DNA of 64,000 bases from Bog-473 sp963836605 (GCA_963836605.1 CAWIKB010000009.1:620001-684000), one strand, 5' to 3'; positions 1-9,564 are shown, counted from the first letter of the stretch. The notes: a model not told the origin generated them from the letters alone. Translations and numbers: made by a program.

Positions 1-220
1 AACCGAGGGGCTGTCGAAAGCGTGGGCGGATCCACTCGAAGCGCGCCGGACCATTCAAGAGCCTCGAAAGATAGTCGAAATGCCCGGTATATCCAGATCA
101 GACACGCGATTTCACCAAGTGTTTGCCTTCCGATCGCGAGCCTGACTTCTTGGACGGCTTGGGGAGCCAGGTCGGGGCCCTCCACCGACACCGTCCGCGC
201 GCTCGCCGGGCGCGGCCGAC
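1..220. other. Leading region without a recognisable gene
   Basis: Open frames run through these bases, but none has a recognisable protein signature and they continue into frames antisense or out of phase with the MFS gene that follows. It probably holds the 5' region of that gene; I see no clear promoter or terminator. Confidence 0.4.
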
Positions 221-1711
221 ATGAGCAGAGCGGGATGTTCAGCCTGGCAAGATGCACTGATGGATGCTCGGCCCGAGCGGCTCGGCCGCCGGACCGTGCT
301 GGCCCTGTGTGCCTCGTCGTTGGCCATCTTCGTCGTGGCCAACGACTTCACTTCATTGTCCGTGGCCCTGCCGGCGATGGAACGCAACTTTCACGTCGGC
401 GTGTCGACGATCCAATGGACCATCAATGCCTACGCGCTCGGGTTCGGCGTCCTCACCATTACCGGAGGTCGGCTCGCCGATCTCTTCGGAAGACGGAAGA
501 TCTTCATTGTGGGTGCCGGCCTCTTTGCCGTCTTCTCCATTCTCGGCGCGCTGGCGCCGACCGTGGGCGTCCTGATCGCCGCCCGGGCCCTCATGTCCGT
601 TGGTGGAGCGCTCATGTGGCCGGCCACGCTCGGAATGACCTACTCGTTGCTGCCCGAGGCGCGCCGGGGGTTGGCCGGAGGGCTCATCCTCGGCGTGATC
701 GGGTTCGGAAACGCGGCGGGGCCCCTCATCGGAGGACTCGTCACTGACGTGCTCGGATGGCGTTACATCCTGGCCCTCAACGCGCCCATCGCCGCCGTGG
801 CCATTCTCGTGGCCCTGCGCTGCATCCCGGAGAGTCGCGACACCGGGGCGGAGCGCCGCATCGATTGGTGGGGGATAGCGCTCCTCTCGGGGTCTCTCGT
901 GGCGTTGCTGCTGGCGCTGGACGAGGCCGCGTCGTTGGGGTGGGGAGACCCGACGGTGGTCGGGCTGCTGATTGGGTCCGGGCTGTTCCTCGCTGCCCTG
1001 GTCGCCGCCGAACGGCGAACCGGCCCGTGGGCGCTCTTCCCTCACGACGTCGTGGTCAATCGGCCCTTCCGGGCCGCTCTCCTGGCCGTTCTGTTCATGA
1101 GCATGACGTTTTTCACCGCGCTGGTGTATCTGCCGCAATTCATGGAGAAGGTGCTCGGGTACTCCGCCCTCGACGCCGGCATCGGACTGCTGCCACTGAT
1201 GCTCGTCTTCGGGGGTTCCTCTTTTGTCGCCGGGCGTCTGTACGAACGCCTCGGGGCAAAGCGGGTGGTGGTCACCGGTGCCGCCTGCATTCCGCTGGGG
1301 ATGCTGGCGCTCTCGTTCCTCTCCACCACCTCGGGCTACGCCGTGCTGGTGCCGGGGATGATCTTGCTCGGCGTGGGCACCGGACTCTTCTACTCCGCCA
1401 CCTTCACCGCGGCCGTCTCCTCACTCAACCCGAACCGGGCCAGCCTGGCCAGTGGCATCGTCTACATGGTCCAGGTCGCCGGCGGTTCCGTCGGGCTGGG
1501 TGTGGCCACGGTGATCGTCACCATCGCCGCCGGCGCGACGGCCGAGGCGGGCGGGTCGGCGGGCGGGTCGGCTGGCGCGGCCTTCGTCGGGGGACTTCAG
1601 ACCACCTTCCTGGTGAGTGCCACGCTGGCGGTCGTCGGTTTCGCCATCGCGCTGTTGTTCGTCGGGGGAGGGCTGGGCGCGCTCCGCCGCCGTCCACTGG
1701 CCCCAGTGTGA
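221..1711 (+). CDS. MFS transporter, DHA2 (EmrB/QacA-like) drug exporter
   Basis: The 496-residue product is almost entirely hydrophobic and is read as a 14-helix major facilitator exporter in the cytoplasmic membrane. The motif-A-like stretch GGRLADLFGRRKIF lies in the first third, and the N-terminal SSLAIFVVANDFTSLSVALP resembles the first helix of DHA2 proton/drug antiporters. A second in-frame ATG at 260 (MDARPERLG) is the more natural family start and would give 483 residues. A Gly/Ala-rich stretch (AGGSAGGSAG) sits in a loop near the C-terminus. The substrate cannot be told from sequence. No regulator is adjacent; the next gene is convergent. Confidence 0.85.
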   Translation: MSRAGCSAWQDALMDARPERLGRRTVLALCASSLAIFVVANDFTSLSVALPAMERNFHVGVSTIQWTINAYALGFGVLTITGGRLADLFGRRKIFIVGAGLFAVFSILGALAPTVGVLIAARALMSVGGALMWPATLGMTYSLLPEARRGLAGGLILGVIGFGNAAGPLIGGLVTDVLGWRYILALNAPIAAVAILVALRCIPESRDTGAERRIDWWGIALLSGSLVALLLALDEAASLGWGDPTVVGLLIGSGLFLAALVAAERRTGPWALFPHDVVVNRPFRAALLAVLFMSMTFFTALVYLPQFMEKVLGYSALDAGIGLLPLMLVFGGSSFVAGRLYERLGAKRVVVTGAACIPLGMLALSFLSTTSGYAVLVPGMILLGVGTGLFYSATFTAAVSSLNPNRASLASGIVYMVQVAGGSVGLGVATVIVTIAAGATAEAGGSAGGSAGAAFVGGLQTTFLVSATLAVVGFAIALLFVGGGLGALRRRPLAPV

Positions 1712-1778
1712 GGAAAGGCCTTGCCCGTGCGGTGGTCCTTTCCGCCGTGCGGCGTGCGATGACTCCGACGACCGTTCC

Positions 1779-2789
1779 TCAGGGCGTTCGGCGCCGGTTG
1801 CTGACGTCGAACAGATATCCGCTGGCCACCGCGACGGCGGCGCCGGCCAGCGTGAGGGCGACCCGGATCAGGGCGAGACGCCAGCTGGCCGCCTGACCCA
1901 CCGAGGCCAGCTCGAGCGCGAGCAGCGTCAGGAAGAACGTGTAGATGCCGTAGCGCTTGGGCCCGACGAGCTGCATGGCCGTCAGGCACGCCACCAGTAC
2001 GAATACCGCCGTCAGGGCATAGGGCACGACGCCGAGAAGCACCGATGCCAGTAGGGCCCCAGCCGCCGTCCCCCCGACTCTCCGCCCGCTCCGGGCCACG
2101 GTCGCCGATTGCTCGGGTCGCAGGACGCGGAGCACGGTGGTGGCCATCCAGGCACCGTGGGAGATCTCGAAGAGACCGGCCACGGCGGCGGAAAGGGCGG
2201 TGGGTCCGGACAGGAGCGCCGCGAACCGGCGCGATCGGGGCCAGGCCGCGACGAGCGCCCGGATCGCCACGTCGCGGCTCCCGGCACTGGGCACCCGCCA
2301 GGGTGGGTGGCGCAGCAGCTCGGTGAGTGCCATCCACGACGCCCCGCCGAGGACGAGCAACCCTCGCCACAACGCGCCGCGGAAGCCCGCACCGCCTTCC
2401 ATGGCGGAGAGGAGGAAGCACAACGCGGACATGGCCACCGGCATCCGGAGGAGCGTGCCCGCGGTGTCGGCGACGGCCTGGAATGTCGCCCAGACGACGA
2501 CCAGCACCACGAGCAACCACAGGTGTTGCCCCGACAAGGCCCCCGTAGCCCCGGCCACCCCGAAGATCAGCGCGGTGACCGCCGCCACCCGGAAACCGAT
2601 GGGACGGGGGTTCATCTGGTGACCGACCGTCCACAGGTAGGCGCCCAGTGTCCCGACGGCCCCGGCCGCGTGGTGGCCGGTGCCGATACCGACAGCCAAT
2701 GGCGCAGCCACCAGGCAGGCGGTGAGGACCGCGGGCAGGAGCGCGGCGAAGGGCGAGGACGCGGTATTCGATCGAACCGGTGCGGCCAT
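1779..2789 (-). CDS. FUSC-family (aromatic acid exporter-like) membrane protein
   Basis: This 336-residue polytopic membrane protein has about ten hydrophobic segments. The C-terminal half (ATTVLRVLRPEQSATVARSG, followed by a hydrophobic helix pair) resembles the FUSC/fusaric acid resistance-like domain, in which a conserved stretch ends in an Arg/Gly-rich turn. Full-length YccS/AaeB proteins are about twice as long, so this is a short, membrane-only form without the large cytoplasmic domain. It is convergent with the MFS gene and 82 bp downstream of the start-distal neighbour on the same strand. Export of an organic acid or toxic compound is an inference from the family. Confidence 0.6.
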   Translation of the reverse strand: MAAPVRSNTASSPFAALLPAVLTACLVAAPLAVGIGTGHHAAGAVGTLGAYLWTVGHQMNPRPIGFRVAAVTALIFGVAGATGALSGQHLWLLVVLVVVWATFQAVADTAGTLLRMPVAMSALCFLLSAMEGGAGFRGALWRGLLVLGGASWMALTELLRHPPWRVPSAGSRDVAIRALVAAWPRSRRFAALLSGPTALSAAVAGLFEISHGAWMATTVLRVLRPEQSATVARSGRRVGGTAAGALLASVLLGVVPYALTAVFVLVACLTAMQLVGPKRYGIYTFFLTLLALELASVGQAASWRLALIRVALTLAGAAVAVASGYLFDVSNRRRTP

Positions 2790-2871
2790 CTCCCTACGCT
2801 ACGGCGGGCGATCCTGTCGACGCCGAGAGCCGTCGGTCGGGCCTTCCCCGGTCTGACGACCCGAGCGCCGA

Positions 2872-4023
2872 CTACTCCAACAGCGAGAACCCCATGACGC
2901 CAGCCTTGGCCACCTCGTAGCACAACGTGTCGTAGGGCTCGATCAATCCGTAGGTGACTTCGCCCTCGCAGGTGATGCGGCAGTGGTGCTGGTCCTGGCC
3001 GGCCAGGTGGGACCGCACGGCGGGATCGGTGACGTCGAACGTCTCGCCCGTCACGACGACTTCCGCGCCCTCGGCCACCGGCATGCCGTGCCAGAGGTCC
3101 CTGTCCGGCGTGCCGCCGTTGGGACCGCCGTACATGCCACAGCGGAGGAAGGCGATCTGATGGCCCAGGCGCTCGAAGGTCATCGTCTTGACGGACCCGT
3201 CGGCGAAGACCAGGTCGACCTCGCCGCTGTGCAGGAGGCGGGTCTCGTGCTCGAAGCGCATGCGGTGCACCCGACGGGCCAGGGTGCCGCTCTTCTTGTG
3301 CGCGGTGTCGCCCAGGTTGTAGAGGAGATGGTCGCCCCACACCCCGAACTCCTCGAATTCCACCCACTCCCCGCTGTGTGGATGTTGCATGCCCATGTAG
3401 CGCCCGGGGCCGCCCACCCCGTCCCTGACGCCCCAGTGGTGGTCGCGCGTGCCCAGGTAGTCGGTCCGGTTGACCTCGAAGCGTTGGCCGGCCGCCTCGA
3501 CCCAACCCTCCTGGCGGCCGAAGCCGTCGTACCCGGCCACCGGGCTGACGGCCCGTCCGCCGACGACCATGCCCGCCCCGAGCTGGCGGAATATGGGGCG
3601 CTTGGTGTCGAACCAGGACAGGTCGAACGTCACGCCGAACTCGTTCTGCCCCAGCTCGAGGCGCCACTGGCGGAACGGTTCGACCACGGTGAACCGGAAC
3701 GGTCCGAGCTCCATGTCCATCCGGTCATTGCCCAGGGACCGATGGGCCCGGACGGTGGCGTGCCTCCCCCGCACGTTGACGATGGCGAAGGCCTCGGCCG
3801 TGCCCAGGTTGGGGTAGAAGGCCAGTCCGATCACGACGAGGACGTCGCCGACCTTGTCCTGGCTGGTGAACCAGACTCGCTCATAGGCCTGCGCATCGGG
3901 CGTCCACATCACCCGCACCGGGAACGGGGAGTTGTGGATGAGGAACTCGTCGAGGCCCGACAAAGGGGCGTGTTCGGCCGACGCGGGGAAGAGGGAAGGG
4001 GAGGGGGAGGGCAGGTTCGTCAC
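2872..4023 (-). CDS. CrtC/DUF7064-like lipocalin-type protein
   Basis: The 383-residue soluble, beta-rich protein carries the stretch DYLGTRDHHWGVRDG near its middle, like the R-x-D-H-x-W-G-x-R element of hydroxyneurosporene synthase (CrtC)-like and DUF7064/7065 proteins common in actinobacteria. The GTG at 4023 (VTNLPSPSPS) was chosen because the upstream in-frame extension is a low-complexity Arg-rich stretch running into the promoter region of the divergent P450 gene. No transmembrane segment or signal peptide is visible. Family members occur beside lipid, steroid or terpenoid catabolic genes, and here a P450 is divergently transcribed 122 bp away. The enzymatic role is unknown to me. Confidence 0.55.
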   Translation of the reverse strand: MTNLPSPSPSLFPASAEHAPLSGLDEFLIHNSPFPVRVMWTPDAQAYERVWFTSQDKVGDVLVVIGLAFYPNLGTAEAFAIVNVRGRHATVRAHRSLGNDRMDMELGPFRFTVVEPFRQWRLELGQNEFGVTFDLSWFDTKRPIFRQLGAGMVVGGRAVSPVAGYDGFGRQEGWVEAAGQRFEVNRTDYLGTRDHHWGVRDGVGGPGRYMGMQHPHSGEWVEFEEFGVWGDHLLYNLGDTAHKKSGTLARRVHRMRFEHETRLLHSGEVDLVFADGSVKTMTFERLGHQIAFLRCGMYGGPNGGTPDRDLWHGMPVAEGAEVVVTGETFDVTDPAVRSHLAGQDQHHCRITCEGEVTYGLIEPYDTLCYEVAKAGVMGFSLLE

Positions 4024-4145
4024 GGAGCGCCGGCCCAGAATGCGCCCGCCCGGCCTGCGTCGGCGGAGGGCGAGTCGTCGCGGGTACGCACTGCGGTCAC
4101 TGCGGCTCCTTCCGATTGCCCGATGGTGCACAGTACGCTCAGCGC

Positions 4146-5333
4146 ATGCTGTCGGACCACATCATCAATCCGATGGATGCCTCCTTCTTCACCCGGCCGG
4201 ACTACCACGACGTGCTGGCCGCCCTGCGTGCCGAGGCACCGGTTTTCGAGTACGCCCCCGGTCTGTGGACCGTGGCACGGTATCAAGACATCCGGGATCT
4301 GAGTCGCGACCCGGCCCGCTTCTGCTCGGGCCAGGGGGCATTGGTGAACGATCCGATCCGGTCGGCCCGGAACCCGATGGGAGCACCGTCGATTCTGCAC
4401 ATGGATCCCCCCGCGCACTCCGCCTTCCGGGGGCTGGTCAATCGCCGCTTCACGCCGCGCGCCCTGTCGGGACTGGCCGATTCCATGCGCCTGACGGCGC
4501 GGGCGGTCATCGACGCGGCGCCGGCGCACGAGGACATCGACTTCGTGGCCGAGCTCAGCGCTCCCTTTCCGCTGATCGTGATCGCCGAGCTGCTCGGGGT
4601 TGACCAAACGGACCGGCAGGACTTCCGTCGCTGGTCCGACGCGGCCATCGAGTCGCCCGACCTCCCGGCCACCGAGACGCTGGCCTCCTTGGGTGAGCTG
4701 GCCACCTTCATCAACGCGCACATCGCGTCGAAGCGAGCGGACCCGGGCCCGGATCTGGTCTCGGTGCTGGTCGAGAGCGAGGTGAACGGGTGCCCGTTGC
4801 GTGCGGAGGAGCTCTTCATGTTCCTCCTTACCCTCCTGGTAGCCGGCAACGAAACGACCCGCACCCTTCTCTCGGGTGCGGCGCTGGTCCTCGATCAGCA
4901 CGCTGACCAACGGGCCGCGCTGGCGACTGATGCCTCGTTGTTCCCGGGAGCGATGGAGGAGTGCCTCCGCTGGGTCACACCGGTGCAGGCCTTCTGCCGG
5001 ACCGCGACCGAGGACACTCTCGTCGGTGGGGCCGCCATCCACCGTGGGGACTACCTGTGTCTCCTCTACGCCTCGGGGAACCGGGACACCCGGGTATTCG
5101 GGGAGGACGCCGGGCAGTTCGATATCAGGCGTCCCCCCAACCCGATGCATGTGGCGTTCGGCTTCGGCGAGCACGTGTGCCTGGGGGCCAGCCTGGCCCG
5201 TATGGAGGGCCGCATCTTCATGGAGGAGCTCCTGGCGCGCTATCCCACCTACGCCGTCACCGGTCCGGCTGAGCGTGTCGCCTCGACCACCGTGGCCGGC
5301 GTCCGCACGCTGCCCGTCGTCCTCGCGCCCTGA
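4146..5333 (+). CDS. Cytochrome P450 monooxygenase
   Basis: A soluble 395-residue bacterial P450, full length for the class. It shows the I-helix AGNETT (A233-T238), the K-helix E272-x-x-R275 (EECLR), and the heme loop FGFGEHVCLG with the axial thiolate Cys345. It would hydroxylate a hydrophobic substrate using electrons from ferredoxin/reductase partners that are not encoded here. The ATG at 4146 (MLSDHI) is preferred over the in-frame ATG at 4116, which lies in the divergent intergenic region. It opens a same-strand series ending with the redoxin gene at 10658 and is divergent from the CrtC-like gene, suggesting a shared pathway; the substrate is not predictable. Confidence 0.93.
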   Translation: MLSDHIINPMDASFFTRPDYHDVLAALRAEAPVFEYAPGLWTVARYQDIRDLSRDPARFCSGQGALVNDPIRSARNPMGAPSILHMDPPAHSAFRGLVNRRFTPRALSGLADSMRLTARAVIDAAPAHEDIDFVAELSAPFPLIVIAELLGVDQTDRQDFRRWSDAAIESPDLPATETLASLGELATFINAHIASKRADPGPDLVSVLVESEVNGCPLRAEELFMFLLTLLVAGNETTRTLLSGAALVLDQHADQRAALATDASLFPGAMEECLRWVTPVQAFCRTATEDTLVGGAAIHRGDYLCLLYASGNRDTRVFGEDAGQFDIRRPPNPMHVAFGFGEHVCLGASLARMEGRIFMEELLARYPTYAVTGPAERVASTTVAGVRTLPVVLAP

Positions 5334-5477
5334 TCAGCGCGGCAAAGCCGTCCACGAGGGCCTCGGGGGCCCCCGTCGGCGCCGAGCCGCGGACCGCCGC
5401 ACCTCCCGCTCTACCCGAGCGGCCCGCCGGACCGCGGCGGCCGCACATGGCGGGACTCGATCGGCAAGAGTGAGGGC

Positions 5478-7034
5478 GTGCCGGCGCCCCGCAACGTGCT
5501 CTTCATCACGGTGGACCAGTGGCGGGGCGACTGCCTGTCCGCCCTCGGTCATCCCGTGGTGCAGACCCCCGCCCTGGACGCGCTGGCGGCCCGGGGCGTC
5601 CTCTTCGCCAATCACTGGGCCAACGCGGCGCCCTGCGGGCCGTCGCGAGCCTGCCTCTATACCGGGACGTACCAGCACCGCAACCGCTCGGTGCTCAACG
5701 GCACGCCGCTCGATGCCCGGTTCACCAACGTCGCCATGTTGGCCCGAGAGGCCGGGTACGATCCCGTTCTCTTCGGGTACACCGACACCTCGGTCGATCC
5801 CCGCACCGTGCCGGACGACGATCCCCGTCTCTTCACGTACGAAGGCGTACTGCCCGGGTTTCGTGCGGTCATTCGGGACCCATGGGAAGAGGGCAGCCCG
5901 GCCTGGGGCGCCTGGCTGGCGGCGCAGGGCATCGACGTCCCGGCCAACCCCCACGCGCTGTACGAGCCGATCCCCGGTTTCCCCGGGTCGGCAGACCACG
6001 GTTCGACCTGGGCACCGGCGCGGTTCCCCTCGGAGCTCTCCCAAACCGCCTTCGTGCGCCGGGCCGTCACCGCGTGGTTGGAGCAACACGCCGACGAGCC
6101 GTTCTTCCTCCACGCGTCGTTCATCCGCCCGCATCCGCCCCGTCGAAATCCCGTCGGGTACCACGATCTCTACGACGCCGAACAGATCCCTCCCTTTGCC
6201 GGGTGCGCCCGGCCCGAAGAGGAAGCGTCCATACATCCGTTGGCCGCGCTGGCCATGGCGATACCGGGGGTTGGTGCTCCCCACGACGAACGGGAGCGCC
6301 GCCAGCTCCGCGCCACCTACTACGGGGCCCAGCGGGAAGTGGACGACGGGTTGGGCCAGCTCTTCGAGTTCCTCAGCAAGAGCGGATTGGCTGCCTCGAC
6401 GCTGGTCGTGGTGACCAGCGACCACGGCGAGATGGGTGGGGACCACTGGTTGCTCGAGAAGCTCGGGTACTGGGACGAGAGCTACCACGTGCCGCTGATC
6501 GTGGTCGACCCCCGGGCCGAAGCGGATGCGGGTCGGGGGCGGGTGGTGGATGCCGTGACCGAGTCGGTGGACCTGCTCCCCACCATCTGTGAATTCATCG
6601 GTGTCGACATTCCCCTCCAGGCCGACGGGTGGTCGTTGGCCCCCTTCGGGCGCGGTCAACCCACACCTGAGCATTGGCGCGACACGGCCCACTTCGAGTG
6701 GGATTTCTCCAATCCGTCCACCCGTGCGGCCGAACGGGCCTTTGGCGTGCCGACGAGCCATTGCTCGCTGGCCGTCTCCCGCGGAGCCCGCACGAAGTAC
6801 GTGCAATTCGCGACGTCACCCGAGGTGTTTCCCCCCTTGCTCTTCGACGTGATCGAGGACCCCCAGCAGACCGACAATCTCTGCGCCAGGCCCGGAGACG
6901 ATTGGATGGCACGGGCATGGGAGGGCGCGCAGGAGCTCCTGCAGTGGCGCATGCGCACATCCGAGCGCACCTTGAGCGGGCACCTGGTCGGCACCGAGAG
7001 CGGCTTGGCCACCGCCCGGGATACGTGGCGCTGA
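5478..7034 (+). CDS. Sulfatase-superfamily hydrolase (arylsulfatase/phosphonate monoester hydrolase type)
   Basis: This 518-residue enzyme of the alkaline phosphatase/sulfatase fold has the formylglycine-type core C53-G-P-S-R57, so a sulfatase-modifying system (FGE or anSME), not seen here, would be needed. N-terminal NVLFITVDQWRGD and C-terminal TSDHGEMGGDHWLLEK supply metal ligands. The stretch after the core (HRNRSVLNGTPLDARFTN...LFGYTDTS) resembles phosphonate monoester hydrolases/broad arylsulfatases rather than choline or glucosamine sulfatases. There is no signal peptide, so it is cytoplasmic. Start GTG 5478. It sits 144 bp after the P450 gene. A role in removing sulfate or phosphate esters in the catabolic run is inferred. 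Confidence 0.85.
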   Translation: MPAPRNVLFITVDQWRGDCLSALGHPVVQTPALDALAARGVLFANHWANAAPCGPSRACLYTGTYQHRNRSVLNGTPLDARFTNVAMLAREAGYDPVLFGYTDTSVDPRTVPDDDPRLFTYEGVLPGFRAVIRDPWEEGSPAWGAWLAAQGIDVPANPHALYEPIPGFPGSADHGSTWAPARFPSELSQTAFVRRAVTAWLEQHADEPFFLHASFIRPHPPRRNPVGYHDLYDAEQIPPFAGCARPEEEASIHPLAALAMAIPGVGAPHDERERRQLRATYYGAQREVDDGLGQLFEFLSKSGLAASTLVVVTSDHGEMGGDHWLLEKLGYWDESYHVPLIVVDPRAEADAGRGRVVDAVTESVDLLPTICEFIGVDIPLQADGWSLAPFGRGQPTPEHWRDTAHFEWDFSNPSTRAAERAFGVPTSHCSLAVSRGARTKYVQFATSPEVFPPLLFDVIEDPQQTDNLCARPGDDWMARAWEGAQELLQWRMRTSERTLSGHLVGTESGLATARDTWR

Positions 7035-7106
7035 GGCATCACACCGCGGCGCACCCCGTCAGAGCTCTCGGTTGATGGCCCGTCAGTTGTGGAATGCTGA
7101 TCCGTC

Positions 7107-7895
7107 GTGCGCGTCCTGATCACCGGAGCCGCCCGGGCCATCGGCCGGGCCACGGCGGAGGTGCTCACGGCGCGGGGGCACGCGGTCGTGGCGACGGCGC
7201 GCGACGTCAGCCTGCTCGAAGGCATGGCGGTCGAGCAGATCCTCCCCCTTGACGTGAGCGATGACACATCAGTGGCGGCCGCCGTGGCACAGTGCGGCGA
7301 GCTCGACGCGGTGGTGAACAATGCCGGTCTGACCGGGCTGGGGCCACTCGAGGACTATCCACTCGATCACTTCACGCGAGTGCTCGACGTCAACACGCTC
7401 GGCCCGCTGCGGCTGGCCCAGGCCGTGGTGCCGCGGTGGCGCGCCCGGGGGAGTGGCGTCCTGGTCAACATCAGTTCGGTGCAGGGACGTATCGGCACGC
7501 CGATGGAGGGTGTCTACGCGGCCAGCAAGCATGCCCTCGAGGCGCTGTCGGAGTCCCTCTACTTCGAGCTGGGCCATTTCGGGATCCGGGTGGTCATTGT
7601 CGAACCGGGGTATATCGCCCCGGGGATGAAGCACAGCGACGACCACCAGGGGCCGGACGCCTACGCCGAGTTGCACGCGCAACTGGGCGGCACGGACGCC
7701 AAATTGACCGGGGCGGCCGGTCGACCCGGACCCGAACTGGTCGGCCACGCGGTGGCCGATGCGCTCGAGGATCCGACGACCCCGGTGCGGGTGGAGGTCG
7801 GAGCCGATGCCGCCATGGTCCTCGAGCTCCGCCGCACCCTCAGTGATCAGGAGTTCGAAGCAACCATGCGCAGCGCGCTCGGTCTGACCTGGTGA
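7107..7895 (+). CDS. Short-chain dehydrogenase/reductase
   Basis: The product is a classical 262-residue Rossmann-fold SDR. The N-terminal VLITGAARAIGRATAEVL is the TGxxxGxG nucleotide-binding loop, NNAG follows strand 4, and YAASKHALEAL is the catalytic YxxxK with the preceding serine in NISSVQG. It lacks the C-terminal features of fatty-acid reductases and could act on a steroid- or terpenoid-like alcohol or ketone. The GTG at 7107 (VRVLITGAAR) gives the usual family N-terminus. Position between the sulfatase and the EthD-like gene, all co-directional, suggests one transcription unit. Confidence 0.9.
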   Translation: MRVLITGAARAIGRATAEVLTARGHAVVATARDVSLLEGMAVEQILPLDVSDDTSVAAAVAQCGELDAVVNNAGLTGLGPLEDYPLDHFTRVLDVNTLGPLRLAQAVVPRWRARGSGVLVNISSVQGRIGTPMEGVYAASKHALEALSESLYFELGHFGIRVVIVEPGYIAPGMKHSDDHQGPDAYAELHAQLGGTDAKLTGAAGRPGPELVGHAVADALEDPTTPVRVEVGADAAMVLELRRTLSDQEFEATMRSALGLTW

Positions 7896-7937
7896 AGTGG
7901 ATGACGCGGGTGACGCGGTGAGACGGGGGAGCGCCCG

Positions 7938-8661
7938 ATGGAAAAGTTGATCTACCTGGTGTGGTTGGAACCCGACACGCCCCGGGACGCGGTGGCCGAC
8001 CTCATGCTGGGATCGGTGGCTCCGGAGTTGCTGGCGCTCGGGCCGCTCCGGCTGAGCATGGATCTCCGCGATGCGGACAGCGACATCCCGGCGCCGGTGC
8101 CGACCCCCGAAGGGGAGACCCCGCTGCACGCCCTGGTCTCGGTGTGGCTCGACGCGGTCGACTACCGCCAGCCCTACCAGGACCTGCTCAGCAGGGTGGC
8201 CACGACCTGCGCCGGCTATCAGGTGGTCGAGTCGCTCTATCGGGACTACGGCGGGAACCGGTGGTCGGCGCCCCGGGACTGGCCGGATGGCCGGCGGTCC
8301 CCGGGCGTGCTCACCGTCGCGCTGCTCCAGCAACACCCCGACCTCACATTCGCGTCAATGGGTGCACCGCTGGCACACCCGCATCTCGCCGATCACCGAG
8401 GCGATCCAGCCGCGGTCCCGCTACGTCCGCAACGCCGTGTACCGGGGGATCACCGACGGTGCCCCACCCTTCCGGGGCATCGTGGAGGAGGCGTGGCCCT
8501 CCCTCGCCCACGTGACCGACCCCATGCTCTTCTACTGCGCCGAGGGCGACCCCGAGGTGATGAACGCCCACGTCACCCAGATGATCGAGGAGATCACCGC
8601 CTTCATCGACCTCGAGACCATGCGAAGTGTCACTATGAGTGAATGGATCCTCAAGTCGTGA
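7938..8661 (+). CDS. EthD-like domain protein, interrupted by a +1 frameshift
   Basis: The first 138 codons (MEKLIYLVWLEPDTP... to LLQQHPDLTFA) are in one frame. The family-like remainder (QWVHRWHTRISPITEAIQPR through the end WILKS) is in the next frame. Ignoring one T at 8355 (gcg-t-caa) restores a continuous ~240-residue protein of the EthD dimeric alpha/beta barrel type, with a second EthD-like half starting near the break. The ATG at 7938 has a good ribosome site (GGGGGAG, 6 nt upstream). The stop at 8659-8661 overlaps a GTG start of the next gene, which supports the reconstructed reading. EthD-like proteins accompany P450 and ring-degradation genes, but the biochemical role is unclear. 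Either a pseudogene or an assembly indel. Confidence 0.7.
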
Positions 8662-9122
8662 CCAACCGCTGGCCCAGGGAGGAGCTCGAGAGGGCGCATG
8701 ACAACTTTGTCGCGACGGCCAATCGGTGCGCGGCATCGGGGGAGTGGAGCGACTGGGCGGAGCTGTTCACCGAAGATGCCCACTACGTCGAGCACCTGTT
8801 CGGCGAGATGCACGGGCGCGAGGAGATCCACGCGTGGATCGCGACCGTCATGGCCGAATGGCCCAACCGGGCCATGACGTCGTTCCCCCACGCCTGGTGC
8901 GTCTGCGACGAGGAGAAGGGCTGGTGGATCTGCCGCATCGAGAACCGGTTCCGCGACCCCGGGGACGGTTCGGTGCACCAGGCTCACAACATCACCGTGC
9001 TGCACTATGCCGGGGACATGCAGTTCTCCTACGAGGAGGACGCGTACAACCCGTCGAACTTCGGTCCGGTCGTGGGGGCATGGTTGGCCGCCAACCGGGC
9101 CAACGGGGGAAGCGACGCGTAG
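8658..9122 (+). CDS. SnoaL-like/NTF2-like protein
   Basis: A 154-residue protein with the cone-shaped alpha+beta NTF2/SnoaL pattern: N-terminal helix (ELERAHDNFVATANRC), WAELFTEDAHYVEH, then GREEIHAWIATVMAEWP and paired strands rich in Trp and His. Members include small isomerases, dehydratases and hydrolases of polycyclic substrates. The GTG at 8658 is chosen because it overlaps the upstream stop as GTGA; an in-frame ATG at 8643 would add five residues. No catalytic residue can be assigned with confidence. It belongs to the P450-to-redoxin run. Confidence 0.7.
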   Translation: MTNRWPREELERAHDNFVATANRCAASGEWSDWAELFTEDAHYVEHLFGEMHGREEIHAWIATVMAEWPNRAMTSFPHAWCVCDEEKGWWICRIENRFRDPGDGSVHQAHNITVLHYAGDMQFSYEEDAYNPSNFGPVVGAWLAANRANGGSDA

Positions 9123-9126
9123 GCCC

Positions 9127-9564
9127 ATGCCACCTCACCCCATGAGCGACCACGAGGTCCGCGCCTTTCTCTCGGCCACCCCGGCTCGCAGCGGCAAGCT
9201 GGCCACCGTGCGGGCCGACGGCCGACCGCACGTGGCGCCGGTCTGGTATGTGCTCGACGACGACGGATCGGTGGCTTTCAACACCGGGGCCGACACCGTC
9301 AAGGGCCGCAACCTGGCCCGCCAGGGCCGAGCCGCCATTTGCGTCGATGACGACCGCCCGCCGTTCAGTTTCGTGGTGGTGGAGGGCGAGGTGGAGATCA
9401 TCGACGAGCTCGCCCTGGTCCGGGAGTGGGCCACCCGCATCGGCGGGCGCTACATGGGGGCGGACCGGGCCGAAGAGTACGGCGAGCGCAACGGGGTGGC
9501 GGGAGAACTCCTGATCCGTCTGCGTCCCGACAGTGTCGTATCGGCCGCCGACATGGCTGAGTGA
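9127..9564 (+). CDS. PPOX-class F420-dependent (pyridoxamine 5'-phosphate oxidase-like) protein
   Basis: A 145-residue split-barrel flavin/F420-binding protein. The stretch GKLATVRADGRPHVAPVWYV is the typical first strand pair of PPOX-type F420-dependent enzymes, followed by NTGADTVKGRNLARQGRAAI, which resembles the deazaflavin-phosphate-contacting region. Family members reduce or oxidise small substrates, or bind F420, FMN or heme. The start is ATG 9127 (MPPHPMSDHEV) or ATG 9142; the first lies 5 nt after the previous stop. Its own stop overlaps the GTG of the next gene (GTGA at 9561-9564), so translation is probably coupled. Confidence 0.85.
   Translation: MPPHPMSDHEVRAFLSATPARSGKLATVRADGRPHVAPVWYVLDDDGSVAFNTGADTVKGRNLARQGRAAICVDDDRPPFSFVVVEGEVEIIDELALVREWATRIGGRYMGADRAEEYGERNGVAGELLIRLRPDSVVSAADMAE

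Noticed and set aside
22..747. Open frame of 241 residues at the left end
   Set aside because: It overlaps the MFS gene out of phase, is basic and motif-free, and matches a shadow pattern.
4024..4145. Promoter in the CrtC-like/P450 divergent gap
   Set aside because: Only poor -35/-10 candidates with wrong spacing could be found, so none is reported.
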